A DNA stretch of 64,000 bases. Origin: Fratercula arctica. Taxonomy: Eukaryota; Chordata; Aves; Charadriiformes; Alcidae. The DNA is taken from positions 124,001-188,000 of the forward strand of contig CANTUZ010000009.1 in assembly GCA_947846985.1 (NCBI GenBank), given 5' to 3'. Shown piece after piece: positions 20,956 through 34,400 of the stretch. A program made the position numbers and the translations under genes. Within the stretch, counting starts at the first letter, position 1, and each line of letters opens with the position of its first letter. A model generated the notes under the pieces. The model had not been told where the DNA came from. It ran no database searches and saw only the letters and a program-made list of their open reading frames with translations.

Positions 20956-22791
20956 GAAAGATCCCGGTCTAGCTTGTGTGAGGGAGCGTGCCTCCATGCT
21001 GGTATGCTCAGCAGTGTCTCTGGAGGATGAAACTATTATTTTCAGATGTGCATTAATCTCAGAATATCATTCCTTTAATGGTTAATATTTGCGCTCTGTT
21101 ATTAGGGAAAAGTCAGCTGGAGCACAGTGGTTACTTTCAAGCCAAAGTAGTTCTTTGACCTTCTATTTAATGCAAAAGGCTTCTCACTCTACAGACTTGT
21201 AACAACCAGTAAAAGTTTGACACCGCTGGCAATAAACAAAAGATGAAGGCTGGTAATACAATATGACTAAGTAAAGCAGTCTAACAGAATATTCCAAGGC
21301 TTTCCTACCTGCAACTTCTGACTTGGTTACAGTAGTTATTTCCAGACTGTATTTGTGTTATGTTAATGCTTAGTGTTTGAAGCCGAAATCAAAATGTAAC
21401 TGCAATATTGTGTGGGAACAGAGAGGGCACAGTTATCCTGACAAGTTTTTAGTCTGTTTAGAGATGATGAGGAACAAATGAATCTCAAATGTGCTACAAA
21501 TGAGAGGAGAAAAGCTGCGGACAGAGCTGGTAATGGTGAGGTGGTCATACCTAATGCACCTCATGAAAGTTGATTTGTTGGGGTTCCTTTTTTTCTACAC
21601 TAACTTGCTGGCTCTTTTCTGAGTATCACAAACAATGTGACTCTTGCTGTATGGAAGACCTTGCATGACAAACTTTGTATGTGTTATGGAGAATCTGGAA
21701 GATAGTACATGGTCTGAAGGAGGGAGAGGGTGATGTGATGAGAAAAATGAACAGAAGTGTCAAACTAATTCAAGGTGAACTACTGAAGGCTTGTGTGCTC
21801 TTACATGGCAAGGGCAGCCCCATGTCCACTTTTGCACAGTTGTCAATAGCCACTGGCTGCCACAGTAGTTTAAGATCATGTACAGTGTCTCCTTGTGCTG
21901 GGTGTTAATATTTCCTTACAGCTGAGAGGGCATGTCTCTTTCAAAAAAAAATTGATGTGGTACAAGGTGTAATGCTCAAAACAATAACTTCTCAGCACAA
22001 GGGAAGTATGCTTTCTGATATCTGTTGGTTTTGATGCTCAGGGAAAACAGCTGCTTTTTCTGAAAACAGTTCTCTACACAAATATTAGCAGCTACTTTCA
22101 GCCCAACTAGGGGATTTTAAGCAGCTCAACAGCTGTCCCAGTGATCTTTCCTCTCATTGTACTGTGTAGTAGTCTTCAGAAAACTTTTTATAAATAACTA
22201 ATGACATAATTGAAAATCAAGCAATTAAGAACAACATTCAGGTTGAACTTGATGAAACAAATGCTTGAAATAATGAAACATTGATGAGCTACTTTTCTTG
22301 TCTCTGTAAAAGGGTTATTAGAAGTATTAAACACTTTCAAGTATTAGCTTGCAGGTTTCTTTGCAAACTTAATGTTGTGTGCTGAAAGCCAGCAGGGTTT
22401 GTATAACAGTCTAATAACCAGCTGCCTTGCAGGCAGATGGCCTTCAGGCTCTGAAGCCTTCCATATTCGACCTAATACACATGCTCCACATCCTACTGAT
22501 ACCTTTGTTTTACATTTAATGACAATTCAGGTTACAGATATATCTGCCACAGCCCACTGAGGATGTAGCAAAGCTGCATTATAGTTCCTGAAGGCAGCTC
22601 TCTTTTTTTGGATGAGTTCTCCTGGAATGCTATTAACTCAAGCTTGGAGAAGAATAATCTGTTTTTACTGCCTGTCTAGAACTTATGGTCAGCTACAAAG
22701 AGGATGGAGGCTTTCTGTTCATAAGGGGCAATATCTGCAAGTTGCATTGGGAGAGCTTTCAACTCAAGGTAAGAAAGAAATTCTTTTACTG

Positions 22792-22968
22792 TGAGAACAG
22801 TCACAGAACAACCTCCCCAGGGACATGGTAGAGTCCGCATCACCAGAGGTTTTGGAGATGTGATTGGACAGGGTGCTGGATGATATCATGTATGCTCCTT
22901 TTCCCATGAAAAGTTGGACCAGGTGATCTTTTGAGGTCCCTTCCAACCTGGGCTGTTCTGTGCTTCTA
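22792..22968 (+). mobile_element. CR1 LINE 3' end
   Basis: Sense orientation. CAACCTCCCCAGGGACATGG, then the GAGTCCGCATCACCAGAGGT segment, correspond to the end of CR1 ORF2. It closes with GGTCCCTTCCAACCTGGGCT and a TTCTGTGCTTCTA tail like the usual ATTCTATGATTCT repeats. 5'-truncated, as is normal for CR1 copies. Confidence 0.85.
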
Positions 22969-24359
22969 AGAATTTAACTTTGCCACAGTTAAAAAACAAG
23001 GAGTTTTACTAGTGGCACAAATGAGGTTGTGTGAGGTTACAAACCTGCTAAGAAGCAAAGGCAAATGCATGACTCCGCTATGAACATCTTAGTCTCAAAG
23101 TCTGAATTTGATCCTCCTTTCACAGTAACAAATATCTCATAGATTAATGTTTTTACTTTTACAAGTGACTCATCGACATGGAACTTGGAATGGCTTTGAG
23201 TGTCAGTTTGTGCCATATAGTTTTTTCCGCTACACTGCTTAGCTAGTTTTCAGTGATCAATCTCAAGTGCATGGCAGTAAAAAAACCCTGCCTTGTTTAT
23301 TCAAATTATAGCTCCCAGATTGTGCAGATGACAAGTCTGTGTGTTCAAGCAAAAGCTGTTCTAGACCAATTGCTTGTGAAAATTATATTACAGTGAAAAT
23401 GCATGTTCCCCACAGCTGTGGCCTCTTCCTAGAGAGACTGCTGTAACATGGATCATCCAGTGATGGATTTTGTTCAGCTCTTGGATGTTAGTAAAAGGAC
23501 TACTATTTCTTAAATTTGCATGTTTAGGTAGTAAAAAAGTCAGTGGTTAATACTGTTTTTTTTCACAGATGCAATAATGGTTCTTTGGACTTTTAGATGT
23601 GATTTCTAGTCCTCGAGCAATTAACTTTCCTGCAAATACTTCTGACCAGAGAAATATAAAAGCAAGCACTTGTCACCTTCTGTGCTTTTTCCTTACATGT
23701 TTGAGGGCTGTATTTGGTATCATAGTAACAATGCTGAGCGTGACCTCAAAGATTCTGTGAACTGCAGCCTCCCAAAATAGTTTCCCATGCTGTAAGTGCA
23801 GCCTGTGTTTCTTGTTGCTACAGTGTGGCTGCAGCAATCCCAAGCGTTGCTCTTTTCAGCTGACTTTTGTCACAAACAGCTTTAAAGATTGGCTCTGTGG
23901 AACTTGCAAGCACCACCAGTTAGACATCCTTTAATCAGTTACTTGTGTGTTCTGTAAGGATATGCATTCTGTAAGGATGCTGTAGGTCAGGGTAGATAGT
24001 TGTATGGGTTCAAGCAAAAGGTGCACGCAGCACAGTGACAAAAAATGGATGCATGGGCAATAGTGTAAGATGAGCGCATAAAATACTTCCTCCTTGTACT
24101 GTCCTAGCTCATATCTCTTTTCAGCTGATGGAGAGCTATATTTTCTGTGTGTTTAGTAACACTCAGCACTCTTCAACTTCCACAACGTTTTTCAGTCTTT
24201 CCCTACTGGAAGTAAAAAAAGAATCTGGCGAGGAGTAGAACAGTTCAGTGACATCTTGCCGGAAGAAATCTGCAACCTCTTCTCATTGCCTTGGATTCTC
24301 ATTCCTGTCCCTTCTCTTTTTGATCTACCTTCCTACACTGTACAATTCCTGTCTAGTCT

Positions 24360-25520
24360 AGTTGTGTTATAGGTTTGGCATATTTGCCTTCTCATTATTT
24401 CTTCAGGTTGAAGAGGCCTGGTTTACCTAATGGTTCCTTATAGCGAAGCTATTCCATACCTTTTATCTTTCTTGTTTTGTTAATGTCTTCCAGATCTACC
24501 TCTTTGAGATGCTGGGATCAGAAGTGTGTAGTGTTCAAAGTCGGGGAGAGCTAGGTATTTATATGGTATCACAATATTTTTTTCTTTTTCTGGTTTGTAA
24601 TGTATCTATTCACTTTCTGACTGCTACTGAGCAGGGAACTGACTCCTGAATACAGTGAAGACTATCATAACCTCAAGATCTCTCCCTAGTGGTAGTAGTT
24701 AGCCCTAGTTACTCTAGTTAGTGTCATTTTAAGTGTGATTTACACTGATAAATAAAATGGTAAATGAAACTCAGCATTGTGAAGTCTCCCTCAGTAGTTC
24801 ATCCTCAGCCATGCTAATAACTTGGTATTATGCATAAGCTTTGCCACCAGTCTGCTTTCCTCCTTTTCAGGTTGTTTATGAATAGGGTGAACAGCACAAG
24901 TCCTGGTGTAGGCTATATGACATGCCTTATGAAATAATAATTACACTATATCAATATAACCTTTCAGATTTTGACAAGCTTCGGTTTTTATTAAAAGTAG
25001 GGTCATATTTTCTGTAATGCCATGCTGATTGGCATTCATTTTGTATTCTGTTTGAATTTTTACTGCTGATGGGTTTTCCAGTCTTTTAGGACTCAAATGC
25101 CAGAGCACTGGAGCTCAGATTGGAAGCTGAAAGCTTCTTAGTCAATCTCTTGGATCTTGTACAGAAATTATCTGCTTGTATAGATGTAGTCTGATTGCTG
25201 CAATCTCCCACCACCATTACTGTTAAAACAGAAATAATTTCATTGTCTCTAAAAATATATTCTTCATTTATTCCAAATACATAACAGAAATATTTACTGA
25301 ATATTTCTGGCTCTATTTGACTTGCAGGGTTCTTTTAAAACAAGAGATAGCACAAAAGCAAAAACTTGTAAGATCATATATAAAACTCTATTTCAACATG
25401 CTGATTTTACCAGCTTTAACAGAATTTTTTTAATGCCAAGAGAGCTCCTCTGGAAACTACATATCTTCAGAGTTCTTTTTGATAATATTGGGCTGCATTT
25501 TATGTATTTGAAGACAGCAT
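24360..25520 (-). mobile_element. Ancient CR1/L3-like LINE, about 1.2 kb, antisense
   Basis: A long, collinear series of diverged matches to the old amniote CR1 consensus in antisense orientation. Pieces include the GAAGAGGCCTGGTTTACCTA region, TTCCAGATCTACCTCTTTGA with GATGCTGGGATCAGAAGTGT, CCTCAAGATCTCTCCCTAGT, GTTTATGAATAGGGTGAACA with GCACAAGTCCTGGTGTAGG, and CATGCTGATTGGCATTCATT. Reading frames are destroyed. Outer limits are approximate. Confidence 0.7.
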
Positions 25521-26039
25521 ACTGAACCTTCTTTGGTAGGCCACGCTAGGAAGTTAACAGGATTAATCTTTGTTTTCCTTTTTTGTATTTCAAAATATTC
25601 CTTTGTTTATAACGCACACATTATGGTCCTGCCTGCGATACCCAAAAAGCTATTTGGTGAGGATAAGAAACTAGAGCTCCAATTAGCTATCTTGCACTTC
25701 AGCTAAGCAGAAGTTAATTTAACATCAGTTTCTTGCTTTCATGCTGTTCTGTCCAAACGTTGATTACTGACTGAAGGGGCAAATGGTGCTTCTCTCCCTC
25801 CAAAATTAATGTAAGCATTAAACCGACCCTCTGCAACTGACATTCCTGTGTATGTGTTATAAATCTGAAACTGCTGAGGCTCCAGTAAAATCATATGGGA
25901 TCTACTCTTGTGAAGCATCATTCCTATAAAAGAAAATTTTTTTCATAGATGCTCTGGTTCCATTCTGCTGCATAGTAAGGTGAAAATTCTGTTCACCTTT
26001 TAAAAAGTGAGTATGATGAAAGGAAATGCCTTAGTGCAT

Positions 26040-26170
26040 CAGGAAAGTGGTCTATCTAGCCCAATATTCTGTCTCCAGAAGTAGCAACAAGAGATGCAGT
26101 TCAGGGAAGTACGTGAGCCTAACTGCTTTCGATTGTCCTTTTTCCTCCTCACAGGTCCCTCGCTTTTTTT
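26040..26170 (-). mobile_element. Ancient CR1/L3-like LINE 3' end, antisense
   Basis: GTGGTCTATCTAGCCCAATA followed by TTCTGTCTCCAGAAGTAGC matches the antisense 3' end of old CR1 copies (the 'ggtccatctagcccagtatcctgtct' type pattern). It lies 0.5 kb right of the 24.4-25.5 kb remnant in the same orientation and could be the 3' end of the same insertion or a separate one. Confidence 0.65.
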
Positions 26171-26592
26171 TCTAAGCTCCTTTCTAAATTGAAGAGTTCT
26201 GGACTTTTAAGAGTCTTATGATAATGCTGCTGTTCAAACCTCTTAATCATTTTGATTATCTAAGCTAAAGCTGAATCGATAGACACAACACTGCGTTAGC
26301 TTCATAAGCAGCAACAGCATGCAGTGCTATCCTAGATCATCTTTCACCCTTATAGAGTTCATGAAGCTGTACTTCTAAAGAATGGAAAAAACACATCACC
26401 CCTGGACAAGGTCAGTCGCGTAAGAACTTTAGCAAAATACTGGAGTCCCTATTTTAATGAATACTCAGTGTTACTGCCTGTCTATAATTGTGGATCCTAT
26501 TTACGGTAGAGTACTTATATGACTTCTTGTATTTCTTGAAAATAACTATAAGATTTTCAATTCTCATTGTTTGCTGTTGTTCACGAGTGACA

Positions 26593-26904
26593 TCACCACA
26601 AAATAAACCTTCCTACCGGTGCTCCAGACTTCAGCATCCCCTGGAATCTGACTGGCTTCCATAAAATTCGGCTGGGGTCAGAGCACGGCTTGCCAGGGTC
26701 GGGAAAGCTGATGTGGCTGCTGGGACTCAGCGTTTGAGTACGTGGAGCAGCGTCTCTTGTGACCTTGGTGAACAACCAGTTCCATTGTTCTGAGAAGTCA
26801 GGCATTTCAAGGGTTGCACACACTGTTTTTAGCACCTTATGTAAGATATTTTTTTTTTCCTTAGCAGACACCTGCCACCTGCCATCTTTTAGTGTGTAAC
26901 CCAT
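26593..26904 (-). other. Unrecognised 103-codon ORF in MAP1A intron 2
   Basis: Minus-strand ATG-initiated frame beginning MGYTLKDGRWQVSAKEKKN, with MPDFSEQWNWLFTKVTRDAA in the middle, and ending at TGA near 26593. A stop lies five codons upstream of the ATG, so the frame is short. The composition looks like a soluble protein (balanced charged and aromatic residues, few simple runs), more so than other frames nearby. I do not recognise a family. There is no clear promoter or splice acceptor. It could be a retrogene or old transposon remnant, or chance. Confidence 0.25.
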
Positions 26905-27005
26905 TTTAATTCTTTCTATTTTTTGCCTAGAGTAGCATTTTCTCTTCTTTCATTGACTAGCTGGCCTTATTCTCTTACCTCTACTCTTTTGATAAGCTGT
27001 TTGTC

Positions 27006-27025
27006 TTTTTTTTTTTTTTTTTTTT
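27006..27025 (+). repeat. Poly-T run (T20)
   Basis: Uninterrupted run of 20 T. Confidence 0.9.
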
Positions 27026-28998
27026 AAATAAGTGTTCAATAGCTCTGAGTGAACCAGTTAAACAACAACAACAAAAAATTGGGCATGTGCTTCCACTCAA
27101 CGCCAGCAGAAAAAACAACAAAGGCTGTTGAATTTACCATTTTCTCAATCTTATAAAACTAGCAGCTTTCAGTCACTGGGTAACAGATGCAGAACAGTTT
27201 TTTAAACAGTGCTCTGATAACTACTTAATGTTGTCCATTACAGTGGTTGCACACAGGATAACTTGGGGGTGGGTGGGTTAGGGATTTGGTGTGTGTTTGA
27301 GTTTTGCTTTTGTTTGTTTTCTTTGTTGTGTGTGTGACAGTGACATGTCTTTAACTTGACAAAGGCAGCATTCTCTTGGTGGCCATGTGCGTTGTAAGCA
27401 CGGCAGCTGCAGTGACAGAGCGACCTCCTCAATAAGACTAGTTCTAAAAGACACTTCTTTTGGACTCTTCATGTTGTTCCACGTTTTAGCAGAAATGTTG
27501 AAACTAGAGATACTCATTATGAGCTAATACAAGCTTTGGGCGACTCTTTCTTATGAATGTTCTAGAACCAGTCACATCCAGAGATTGGTAACAAAAGCCT
27601 CGTTAATGTATCATTAGTGTGTCATTATTTCACTGTGGCTCTGGACACTTTTCTCCTCTAGTGTCCCTGGCTTCAGTGGTTTGGAGTAGCTTTCCAGTCT
27701 TTGTCAACTGGACCTTGCTAAGACAAACAAGATGAGCAAAGGGGAAGGAAGATTAAGTAGGAAAATAATCTTTAACATGTGACAGTTCCAACAGCTGTGT
27801 GTAATTTTCTGACAGATTTCTTGGTTTGTTTCCCTCTACCCTGCTATGAGTGCAGTTCCCCAAGTCTCTTCCTTTGCTTTTAAAGAGTCCCAAGTATTTG
27901 CGTGGGCTCAAGGAGGGAGTCCCCGACCAGCTGCTCTCAATTCCTGTTTACCCAACTTGGCGGTAAGTGTCTTGGGGTGCTTCAGTGTGGGCTGCTGTCT
28001 GGGGCCACGGATCTGGGGCTGAGCTGTGACCATGCAAGAGCCCATGGAGGCATCTGGGACAGGTTGGCTGTTGGTCCTGCAGCACTCCCAATGGCGGTTT
28101 CACAAGGTGAAGGAAAGCCCCTTCCCTGAGAGCCCGGAGATGCCCACTGTCTCGCGACTCTGGTGCAGAGCAGCTGGTGATATCCAAGTGCTGATGCCAG
28201 GGAATGGGGCCAGCCATTGGCCTCCCGTGCAGGTGCAGGAGGTGCAGATGCACCCTGGAGCTGGTGGCACCTCTGCGTGTGTGGGGACAACACCGTCCTG
28301 CTGCCTCCAGCTCGGGCAAAGGAGCCCATTGGAGTTCCCCCAAGGGATCATGCCTGGGACTTTAGCTGCTATTTCAGGAAATAAATTCTTCCACTAGGTG
28401 CAGATTCAGAAGAGTGAAAAACACTGTGGAAGGAGCCTGTTAATCCTATTTTGCAGTGAGATTAATTGTTGTCATGTGCTATTGTAGTTTTAATGCCATA
28501 ATTCCTACCTTCTTAGAAAACAGATGTCTCAGCCTGACTGGCTCTGCTCCAGGATTTTGTCTTGCCCTGTTAACCATGGCTTTGCTAGAACACACGCCTC
28601 TTTACTCCCTCTGTAAGAACTCAAAATTGCAGACTGGAGGCGCTGTTTTCCTTTCCTGATCTGGTGTTGCTTCTTTCCTAGGGAATCTGAGATGACAGGC
28701 TTTCTATTTGATACTGAGAAATTATAATAGTCTTTGTGCTAGAAAATCATGAATTATGAGGTGAAGTTAACAGGGATCACTAAGGGCTTGTGTCTAGAGG
28801 CATCTTTCTTTTGAAGTACCAGCTTGTTTTTGCTTTAGTCTGTGTATTGGAATGCCTTGCTGCTTGATTTGGAAACTTCAGAGGAACGTGTGCAAAAGCA
28901 AACAACTTTTCCCGATTCCTTGCTCAGGTGGATATGCTACTGCAGAGGATCTACACCAGATCCCTATGCCATCTGTAATTTTTTTAGTTTTTGCTTTA

Positions 28999-29180
28999 TC
29001 ATAGAATCCTAGAACGTGTTGGGTTGGAAGGGACCTTTAAAGGCCATCTAGTCCAACCCCCCTGCAGTGAGCAGGGACATCTTCAACTAGATCAGGTCGC
29101 TCAGAGCCTCATCCAGCCTGGCCTTGGATGTCTCCAGGGACGGGGCCTCCACCACCTCTCTGGGCAACCCGTTGTCCTGC
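28999..29180 (-). mobile_element. CR1 LINE 3' end, antisense
   Basis: Begins ATCATAGAATCCTAGAACGT, then GTTGGAAGGGACCTTTAAAG, CTAGTCCAACCCCCCTGCAG and CCACCACCTCTCTGGGCAAC. This is the classic antisense CR1 3' region. It is one of the least diverged CR1 copies in the window, and truncated on its 5' side after about 180 bp. Confidence 0.92.
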
Positions 29181-31364
29181 TAGCCTGTATGAAGCAGTAA
29201 TGGAATAAATGAGTCAATTCCTGCATTCAGCCTTTGGAAAACTAAGAGCACTGCAAAGAAACAAAATTCACTGCCTGAAGACAGTCTCCTATTTTTATTT
29301 TAAACCAAACAAATGTTATAACTATGGTTTGTGTTTGGTTTTTTGGGGAGTGTTATGATTTTTGTGTTATACAGACTTTTTAAGGTGAGGCATTGTTTTT
29401 TATTTGAATGCATCAGGTTGCAAGTAGTCTGCTATTAACAATGGGTAATTAGTTTCAGTGGTTAATTACATGTGGTTAAAACTGTGCCCTCCCTTCTAGG
29501 TTAAATTTGTTTATTGCGGCTTCTAGCCACTATATTGCATTCTGCTTGTGTCTACTAGGTCTGAGTTCTCTTCTGGAAGAATTCTTACTACCTGCAGCTG
29601 TCTTCTCACCTCATAATGCATTCTGTTGTATAAATTGGATTAATTTTGGGTGTTTTGACCTCAAACAATGCATGTAATTGTGTTAAGATCTCTTCAGTTT
29701 TAGAATCTTAGAATCTGCCTTTCAAAAATTAAAACCCTAGGCCAAAAAAACCCAAACCCAACAAAAAAACCTCAATAGCCTGCAATACATCCACAGCTAC
29801 CTCTCTACACTGAGCTGAGCTCATGCGTGCTGTTCTCAGCTGTGAAGCTACTGTTTTCTGAAATATAACCAACATTGCAGAAGTATGGTGTAAATTTCCT
29901 GCTCTTGTCTGTAGTGTGTCTAGTCAAGTAGACAAATCAGATCAATTATTTTGGTACTAATCATGAGTTTCAGTTAACAATTAGCATATTTTCTTGCAGG
30001 TAATTGGTTCCTTGATAACAAGTTAGGAGATTCCCCTAGAAATATCTTGAAAGCTGTCCATCATTTAAAACTGATTTTAACCTTCCCAATATAATAAACT
30101 AACAGTCTTCTAGAATGTTTTCTTTCCTTCTGCCTGACAATGCAAATGCATCAGACATGCCCTTGGCTGCCTGAACCCATAGAACCATGAGTCATAGTCC
30201 AAATCTTGATTCTTGCTTCAGGATGGCCGATGACCTGAGTTCGGGGATAGGATGGCTCCTAAAATTGCAGGGTATAACTTGTAATGAAAAAACTTCATGG
30301 GGAGCAGGGACTGTGCTGCACGCATGAAAATGACACATGCAGATGTGGTTTCTTAGAGGCTAAATTTGGTAATATAAGAGTTCCCACATGGTCCAGTGGT
30401 CACCACGAGCTCATTTCTTGTTTGGCATGTAAGTGTGATTCTTTGACCTGCTGCCTCTAAACGGAGAACTGCAGGCATATGTGTTTATTAAGGGAAAAAG
30501 TTCAGCACAATCAAATAGGTTGTGCTGCACAACCAAATAGGTGTTACCTGTGGGGCTCACTTGCTGCAGAGAGGCAGTAAGACGCTGCCATGATAGGAAA
30601 CCCAGGGAATACAGGTAACTGTTGTGCTCCACCCTGCTTCTTTCTGTGGCCGTTGCTTAGGGCTGGTGTGATGGGAAACCTACTAGCCAAACTGCCAGTG
30701 TAATGCTAGCAGTAGAATTCCTGATGCAGGCATACTTACTCAAGAATAAGTCTTCACAAATCAGATTGTGTTGATTAACTAGAAATAAACTGATATAGTT
30801 ATTTTCTACTCAAAAAGTAGTCCTTATACAAAACACAGACAAAAATAATGCTTTGTGTGGTTTGTCCTTAGTTTTCTGAGTTTTATCTCCACAGATAACT
30901 GACTTCCTGATTTTGTGAGTTTCTTAAATCAGAGCTCCTAAAGTTGAAATCACTGCAGTCATGAATTCACTGGGAGCTTTTCTAAAGTTAGAACTTGCCC
31001 TACTAAATTATTACTCTTGCTTCTAAAACCAGACATTGTGGTTAGATGTTGATGGCAGTTCATGGAATTCAAATTCTTGAAGCGTATATGGAAGCAAAGA
31101 GTAACAAGTAAGTAGGTTTGTCCTGGAACAGTCTTTTGAATCCTTCAAGGAGAGCAGAGGTAGTGCATCATGCTGAACCAGTTCTGCTGTACTGCCTTTA
31201 GTATATAAAAACTGGAGGTGCCAGGACCTGTTTGAATGGACCTTGCGAGAAGATGAACCCTTTAATTTCATAGAAAAGGAAAATAATAATGAGATTGTTG
31301 GGGAAGGGTTGGACCTTTTTTGAGCTCCCAGAATAAAAGAAGCATTTTTTTTTGGTTTGTTTTT

Positions 31365-31440
31365 AGTACTTTGTGTCCTGTAGGTATCTTCTTGGTGTCA
31401 TTTTTTTTTTGTTTTTTTTTTGGTGTTTTTTTTTTTTTAA
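31365..31440 (+). repeat. T-rich low-complexity tract
   Basis: Several T8-T13 runs broken by G and GGTG. Low-complexity intronic sequence. Confidence 0.8.
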
Positions 31441-34400
31441 AAGAAATACTAAGTCTGCACTGGTCTGTCTTTGAGGTGGTACCTTGTGCATAACTCAGTG
31501 GTTTTGATTTCTCAGTCCTCTGTTAAATGGATTTGGTAGAATGCATTTTGAATCCATTTAAAACAGATATTGGTCTTTATCTGTAGAACCTTCTAGGACA
31601 GACAAGCTGGATGACACTTAAATTTCTCATGGCTTAAAAAAAAGAAAGAGCAAAAAAAATGCCTAAACAACACAATAGGACAGAGCCATATTTTTTTCTT
31701 TCAGATGACACGTCCTCAGTAGTTTTACTCGTATTTTTGTAAACAGACCTGTTCTGGATTCTGTCTGCCTTCTTTTTGACAGTAGCCATTGTGGAAATTG
31801 ATTATGGGTATTCACAATGTTACTTTGCCGTCAGGAAGGTGAATGGCCCAGGTTTGACCTAATCCTATCTCTGTGCCTCCAAAATTTTACTGGGTACTAA
31901 TGATTCTGCAGGAAAATCTGTGTTAGACAGTTTGACTCCTATAAAGAGATTTCTCCTGGGATCACTGTTCTGAAGATGGAATTTGCTTGCATTTTTATTC
32001 CTGCGTCATGGAGATGAATAATTCAAAGTGGTTATTGATTATTTTTTTATTTTTTTCCCCCTCCCCTCCATTTGTTTTTCATCTCTGGTTTCATGTGCAC
32101 TATATCCTTGCAAGAAAGCATGTGCTGCAGTGCTGATCTCATCCTACAGAAGGGCATAAACCCAGGAGGGAATAGTGCCTAAAGTGGATGTCCTATTTGA
32201 TTGATGTTTAAGGAACATTCGCTTACTTTGCATCTTTGTTTCTTGACTAGTAGGCCTTATAGGCAGCAAGTGGCTGGTAACTGTAATATCCCAAACATAC
32301 ACACAATTTATGAGCGCTAGTTTGGAGGGACTAACATTTTATCTCTTTAAATTTAAAATATGCCTGGAAGAACCGTTCCTGTTCTGTAATCATAACATAT
32401 GGTTATTTCTTGTGGTATCTTTGCAAGTTAGCAGCAACTAGATCCTGTGTCTGTTAGTTTTCCTTAGAATTCTTTGCTTTGCTCAGTCCTAGAGTCACTG
32501 AGAGAAGCCTCCATACAATACCCATTAAATCTGCGTGAACCTGACAGGTTATGGGTTCTGCAGCTTCAAGGAATGTGGCAGAGCTGTTTTGCCTTGACTA
32601 CAGAAAAATGCTGGCATTTCAACATCTCGGTTTCCAATTGTAAAGATCATACTGAGGAGAAAAATGAAGCAGAAAAATAACCGGTATGGGTTAATAAAAA
32701 CTGTACCTTTCTTAAGCAAGTCCTCTACAGTCTTTGAGAGAGTCACATAAACATGGCAGTATACTCAGAGTACTGTCAACTTTCCCAAATGTATTTTGTC
32801 TTGGATATTTTATCTGTGCCACTGCCAACCCTGAATCCTGCTCTACCCTCTCTTCAGCCTTCCTCTTGGGTTGTCCCAGGCTTAGCTCCCAGCATCCATT
32901 ATTTGCATCATCTTCACCACTGCCACTGGTGCCTGTTGCCTGCCTCCCATTGTGACTCAGTCAGACTGTCCTGTGGGTGTCCTCTCTCTCCCACAGTGTG
33001 GCACCTCTTCCCTGGAAAATGAACGGAGCATTGGGTGCATCGGTGCCTCTGGGCTGGCACTCTCCTGCATAAGGATCTTAGCAGCCTTTTTGCCTCTGTT
33101 CAGGCCTTGGAGACAGAGTTAAAACTGCAAGTTCCCAGGAATCTGACCCTTCTCAGGGCAGCTGGTGCCTTTTACAAGAGATTACTGGCTGGTTCTGGGA
33201 AAGAACGTGATCTGAGGCAGTTAAACATGTCTGTAAGAAAAAGACACCCTCTGCAGGAAGAGGAATCTTGCAGTACATTTTGGCTCTTGTAGCTTCTCTC
33301 ATGTTGCCTTGGATGCATTTCTTCCTTGCTTTTGGTGCTAGACCTGGCTTGTACCTTCTCTTCCGTTCCGTTGGGACATGTGGGAAGCTTCACTGTGCCT
33401 CTGGCCAGGGCCATCCTGTGGCGCCCATCGGGCGCTAACGCTGGGGAAGTACAGCCAGCCTGAACACTGCCTGGAAGGCACGCGTTTTTCTTCAGGTAGA
33501 CGCATGCTGCTTATTGGACACACTTTTGGAGAAGTCTTTCCTTGAACTCAGTGTTAGTGTTATTAGGAAAACACTAGGGTTTATCCCAGTGTCACTAAGA
33601 AATCGCTAAGATTTGATCCTTGTCCCTCCTTCCTCTCTGCTGCATTAAGCCCCACTTTGGGTGCTGGGGGGGTCACACTGCGCTCGTCCAGGGGACACTG
33701 CTGCTCTTACTGTTCCCAATATTTTCCTCCACCCCTCTTTTCACATTCCTTCTGGTCTTTAGTACTGCTCATGTTTGCTCCAGTTTCGCAGCCTTGATTT
33801 ATAAACCTCTTTATCCTTTCCACTGAGAGTTCTAGACAGGTCATCTTCTGTCGTTTTCCCTAAAGCTTTTGAGTTGCTGAGTTAAATTAGGATCACCGTT
33901 TTTAAAACCTTATTTTCTGGGACAGGAGAGACCAGAGCGTTGCCACAGAAAACTCATAGGATTCACGAATTTGTTTAAAGCAGGAATTGGAAAAGAAGCT
34001 GGAAATAGGTGCTGACAGTCTCTCTGGACCTGCATTTGGGATGCTAGTAACACAAAGATAAAACCTTACTTGGTGAAGAAAATGATAAAGAACTAAATGG
34101 AATGGATGACTTGTGCTACCCACCTATCAACTTGTCAAACACCACAGCAAGTTTAGAGAACCTAATTCTTAATAGCTCAGATAATCACTCCTTAGGCCCT
34201 GAAGTATCAGAAAGATGTAAAAATTATTCTCAAATTAAGGAAGAGAAGCCTAAATATGTAACTGTATTGGACCTGCAAAGCAGCTGAAAGAATAAAATAT
34301 TTAAGGGATCAGGGATTCCTTGAAATAGAAGTATACAAACAACTAACGAGGTGTCCCTTCACTTCAGAAATGGTTATTTAAAAAATACGGAAATTTCACA

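Noticed and set aside
27900..28400. Possible exon ending at a strong donor (GGCG|GTAAGT, about 27962)
   Set aside because: No convincing acceptor or recognisable protein; three overlapping open frames on both strands suggest GC-rich chance.
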